Shown: positions 61,843 to 64,000 of the stretch, one piece after another
Layout: each line of letters begins with the position of its first letter
Position numbering within the stretch: the first letter of the stretch is position 1
Assembly (NCBI GenBank): GCA_963675625.1
Contig: OY776497.1
Coordinates: forward strand, 496,001 to 560,000
DNA: 64,000 nucleotides
Direction: 5' to 3'
Origin: F22 sp963675625
GTDB lineage: Bacteria; Bacteroidota; Bacteroidia; Bacteroidales; Bacteroidaceae
The notes under the pieces: generated by a model
Told to the model about the DNA's origin: nothing
The model's input: the letters and a program-made list of their open reading frames with translations, nothing else
Databases searched by the model: none
Made by a program: the position numbers and the translations under genes

Positions 61843-61874
61843 CTTGCAAACAAAGATAATAAAAAGTACCTTTG
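61843..61874. promoter_or_regulatory. Divergent promoters of the antiporter and mutS2 genes
   Basis: Plus strand: CTTG at 61843-61846, then TACCTTTG at 61867-61874 (20-nt spacer), 29 nt before the mutS2 ATG. Minus strand: TATCTTTG (61858-61851 in plus coordinates), 18 nt before the antiporter ATG at 61832. The -7 boxes are back to back, so the two polymerases would compete. Confidence 0.6.
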
Positions 61875-61903
61875 CAGCAGCAAAAAAAGAAGTATAATTT
61901 CAT

Positions 61904-64000
61904 ATGATATATCCCAATCATTTCGAACCAAAAATTGGTTTTTCACAGATACGTTCACTCCTCAAAGCACGTTGTTTGAGCAGCCTGGGTACAGATTGTG
62001 TCGACGCTATGACCTTTATGACCGATTACCCTACGCTGATGCACCAGTTGCAACAGGTGGTGGAATTTGTGCGTATCATTCAAGAGGCCGATGACTTTCC
62101 CGACCAATATTTCTACGATGTACGTCCCGCTCTGCAACGGGTAGAAATCGAAGGACTGTATCTGGATGAGCACGAATTATTCGACTTGCGCAGATCGCTA
62201 CAAACGATCCATGATGTAAGTCGTTTCTTGCAGCGTGGCGTGGAAGACGAGACGCCTGTGCGCCGTGGACATGGTTCATATGCCGAACCTCTGCCGGTAC
62301 TCTCGGAAGAGGAGGAGGTGGCCATTGCGCTAGCAGAGCGTAAGGCACTGAAGGGGCTGTATCCGCATCTGCGTTTGTTGACTGTGGATATTCAAACATT
62401 CCCCAAAGTCATCAATCGTGTGGATCAGATATTGGATAAATACGGAAAGATCAGGGACAATGCTTCGCCGCAATTGCGAGAGATTCGTCGTGAATTGGCC
62501 ACAACGACTTCGGGGGTGTCCAAGTCGCTGCATAGTATCTTGCGCAGTGCTCAGCAACAAGGGTATGTAGAAAAAGATGCAGCACCTACGATGCGTGATG
62601 GTCGTTTGGTGATACCTGTATCGCCAGCCATGAAACGCCGTGTGCCGGGTATCGTGCATGATGAGTCGGCAACGGGCAAGACGGTCTTTATCGAACCTAC
62701 GCAAGTGGTGGAGGCCAATAACCGCATCCGGGAACTAGAGGGCGAGGAGAAGCGGGAAATCATCCGTATCTTGCAGCAATTTACAGATGCCTTACGTCCG
62801 AATATTCCTGCGGTGATGGACTCGTATCTCTTCCTTGGACAAATCGATTATATCCGTGCGAAGGCACAGTATGCCATCCATTGTCAAGGTCTTTTACCGA
62901 CTGTTGTGGATGAGCAGATGGTCGATTGGCGAGAAGCGGTGCATCCTCTACTGGCCGATACGTTAAGAAAACAAGATAAGAAGGTGGTGCCTCTGGATAT
63001 CACCTTGACACAAGATAAACGTATGCTGATTATCTCTGGACCAAATGCGGGGGGTAAGTCGGTGTGCTTGAAGACGGTGGGACTATTGCAATATATGTTG
63101 CAATGTGGACTGCTGGTGCCTGTACATGAGCAAAGTACTATGGGGCTCTTTCACCATCTCTTTATCGACATCGGTGATGAACAGAGCATAGAAGATGACT
63201 TGAGTACCTACTCGTCTCACTTGATGAATATGAAGATGATGCTTCGCCATTGCGATGGGCAGAGTCTTATCTTGATCGATGAGTTTGGTGGAGGTACCGA
63301 ACCGCAAATCGGTGGGGCTATTGCGCAGTCGGTATTGGCGCGCTTCTTACAGCAAGAGAGCTTTGGGGTGATCACGACGCACTATCAGAACTTGAAGCAT
63401 TTTGCCGATGAAAACATGGGGGCTGTCAATGGGGCGATGCTCTATGACCGCCACGAGATGCGCGCATTGTACGAATTGCAGATTGGCAATCCGGGGAGTT
63501 CATTCGCGGTAGAAATCGCACGCAAGATTGGATTGCCCGAAGAGGTCATCCAGGAGGCCAGCGAGTTGGTGGGGTCTGAATATATCAGCAGCGATAAATA
63601 TCTGCAAGATATCGTGCGTGATAAGCGCTATTGGGACCGTAAACGCCAGTCTATCCGTGTGGAGGAGAAGAAACTGCGCGAAACCGTGGAACGCTACGAA
63701 AAGGAGATGAGCGAACTGCAAAAAGAGCGTAAGAGTATCCTACAAGAAGCCAAAACGAAGGCAGAAGATGTGGTGCGTTCGGCCAATGCGCAAGTGGAAA
63801 AGACCATACGTGATATCAAGCAGGCGGAAGCTGAGAAACAACGAACCAAGGAGATTCGTCAAGAGTTGGCTGAATTTAAAGAGGCACTTTCTGAAGCTGA
63901 TAAGGCGGTAGAAGATAAAATAGCCCGTAAGATGGAAAGCTTACGCCAGAAACAAGAGCGCAAGAAAAAGAAGAAAGGTGAAACTGAGGAGGCGTCCGCT
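61904..64000 (+). CDS. mutS2: MutS2 family protein (endonuclease MutS2), 3' partial
   Basis: Open from ATG 61904 (MIYPNHFEPKIGFSQIRSLL) to the window end, 699 codons. Parts: N-terminal clamp/core helices with SGVSKSLHSILRSAQQQGYV, then RLVIPVSPAMKRRVPGIVHD with ESATGKTVFIEPTQVVEANN; the MutS ATPase with Walker A GPNAGGKS (near residue 380), LDEFGGGTEP-type Walker B (LILIDEFGGGTEP) and VITTHYQNLK; then a long Lys/Glu-rich coiled coil. The C-terminal Smr nuclease domain should follow outside the window. MutS2 acts on branched DNA and, in some bacteria, on collided ribosomes. The start is 29 nt after a -7 box and well supported. Confidence 0.95.
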   Translation, partial: MIYPNHFEPKIGFSQIRSLLKARCLSSLGTDCVDAMTFMTDYPTLMHQLQQVVEFVRIIQEADDFPDQYFYDVRPALQRVEIEGLYLDEHELFDLRRSLQTIHDVSRFLQRGVEDETPVRRGHGSYAEPLPVLSEEEEVAIALAERKALKGLYPHLRLLTVDIQTFPKVINRVDQILDKYGKIRDNASPQLREIRRELATTTSGVSKSLHSILRSAQQQGYVEKDAAPTMRDGRLVIPVSPAMKRRVPGIVHDESATGKTVFIEPTQVVEANNRIRELEGEEKREIIRILQQFTDALRPNIPAVMDSYLFLGQIDYIRAKAQYAIHCQGLLPTVVDEQMVDWREAVHPLLADTLRKQDKKVVPLDITLTQDKRMLIISGPNAGGKSVCLKTVGLLQYMLQCGLLVPVHEQSTMGLFHHLFIDIGDEQSIEDDLSTYSSHLMNMKMMLRHCDGQSLILIDEFGGGTEPQIGGAIAQSVLARFLQQESFGVITTHYQNLKHFADENMGAVNGAMLYDRHEMRALYELQIGNPGSSFAVEIARKIGLPEEVIQEASELVGSEYISSDKYLQDIVRDKRYWDRKRQSIRVEEKKLRETVERYEKEMSELQKERKSILQEAKTKAEDVVRSANAQVEKTIRDIKQAEAEKQRTKEIRQELAEFKEALSEADKAVEDKIARKMESLRQKQERKKKKKGETEEASA

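Noticed and set aside
61833..61958. N-terminal extension of the antiporter frame by 42 residues
   Set aside because: It would overlap the mutS2 start and both predicted promoters, and the family starts with the membrane domain at MNHLPPIISDL.
1..64000. tRNA, rRNA or integrase-type island borders
   Set aside because: I looked for them at the edges of the AT-rich block and in the larger gaps and saw none by eye.

Overview
The window is chromosomal DNA of a Bacteroidales bacterium (Bacteroidaceae/Prevotellaceae type; I cannot name the species). The evidence is the SusC/SusD pairs, a hybrid two-component regulator, Sec lipoproteins with a Cys right after the signal peptide, -7 boxes of the form TAnnTTTG, and a DUF4248/HU/smalltalk/amidase gene set. 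Base composition is uneven by eye: about 35.2-51 kb is clearly AT-rich, and the antiporter/mutS2 end is the most GC-rich.

Layout. 1-9.3 kb: a galactan utilisation operon on +, susC (5' end outside the window), susD, a SusE-like surface lipoprotein, a GH53 endo-galactanase and a GH2 beta-galactosidase, closed by a strong terminator. 9.4-11.6 kb: an AraC regulator and a DUF3737 gene, each preceded by the same pair of 13-bp direct repeats with the same distance to a -7 box, so the regulator probably controls both. 11.6-15.7 kb: structured intergenic DNA, then a three-gene operon of a class I glutamine amidotransferase, an MscS-type channel, and a fusion of a D-Ala-D-Ala-ligase-like ATP-grasp domain to an M20-peptidase-like domain without recognisable metal ligands. 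15.8-33.9 kb, on -: a second polysaccharide utilisation locus with a hybrid two-component regulator, two tandem SusC/SusD pairs, an F5/8-type surface lipoprotein, GH16 and GH43 (subfamily 24-like). Its enzymes suggest a beta-1,3-galactan (type II arabinogalactan) target, so the window appears to hold one locus for each arabinogalactan type.

34.2-51 kb: an AraC/GyrI-like regulator, then the AT-rich accessory part. This holds a C10 (streptopain) protease with a small lipoprotein beside it (possible inhibitor), an orphan 310-residue protein, and the DUF4248 - HU-like - smalltalk - T7-lysozyme-type amidase set, which runs straight into two large secreted YD/RHS proteins. The second ends in a variable tip with a HEWLGH motif. 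Downstream are a decayed IS3 element, two YwqK/MORN-like proteins that are immunity candidates, and a signal-peptide remnant. 51.1-52.7 kb: an oligosaccharide flippase on -.

52.7-56.1 kb: a gene-poor junction. It contains three CAAGCGCTTG palindromes spaced in multiples of 22 bp beside a promoter, a signal-peptidase-like pseudogene, a G-quadruplex-capable hairpin, and a duplicated segment of about 0.3 kb carrying a nested inverted repeat on both sides of a VOC-family gene. 56.1-64 kb: a TonB-dependent outer-membrane protein, a gene remnant, a DUF4468 protein, a CPA2 cation/proton antiporter and, divergent from it, mutS2 (3' end outside the window).

No rRNA, tRNA or CRISPR array was recognised. 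All family calls come from reading the sequence; no database search was made.
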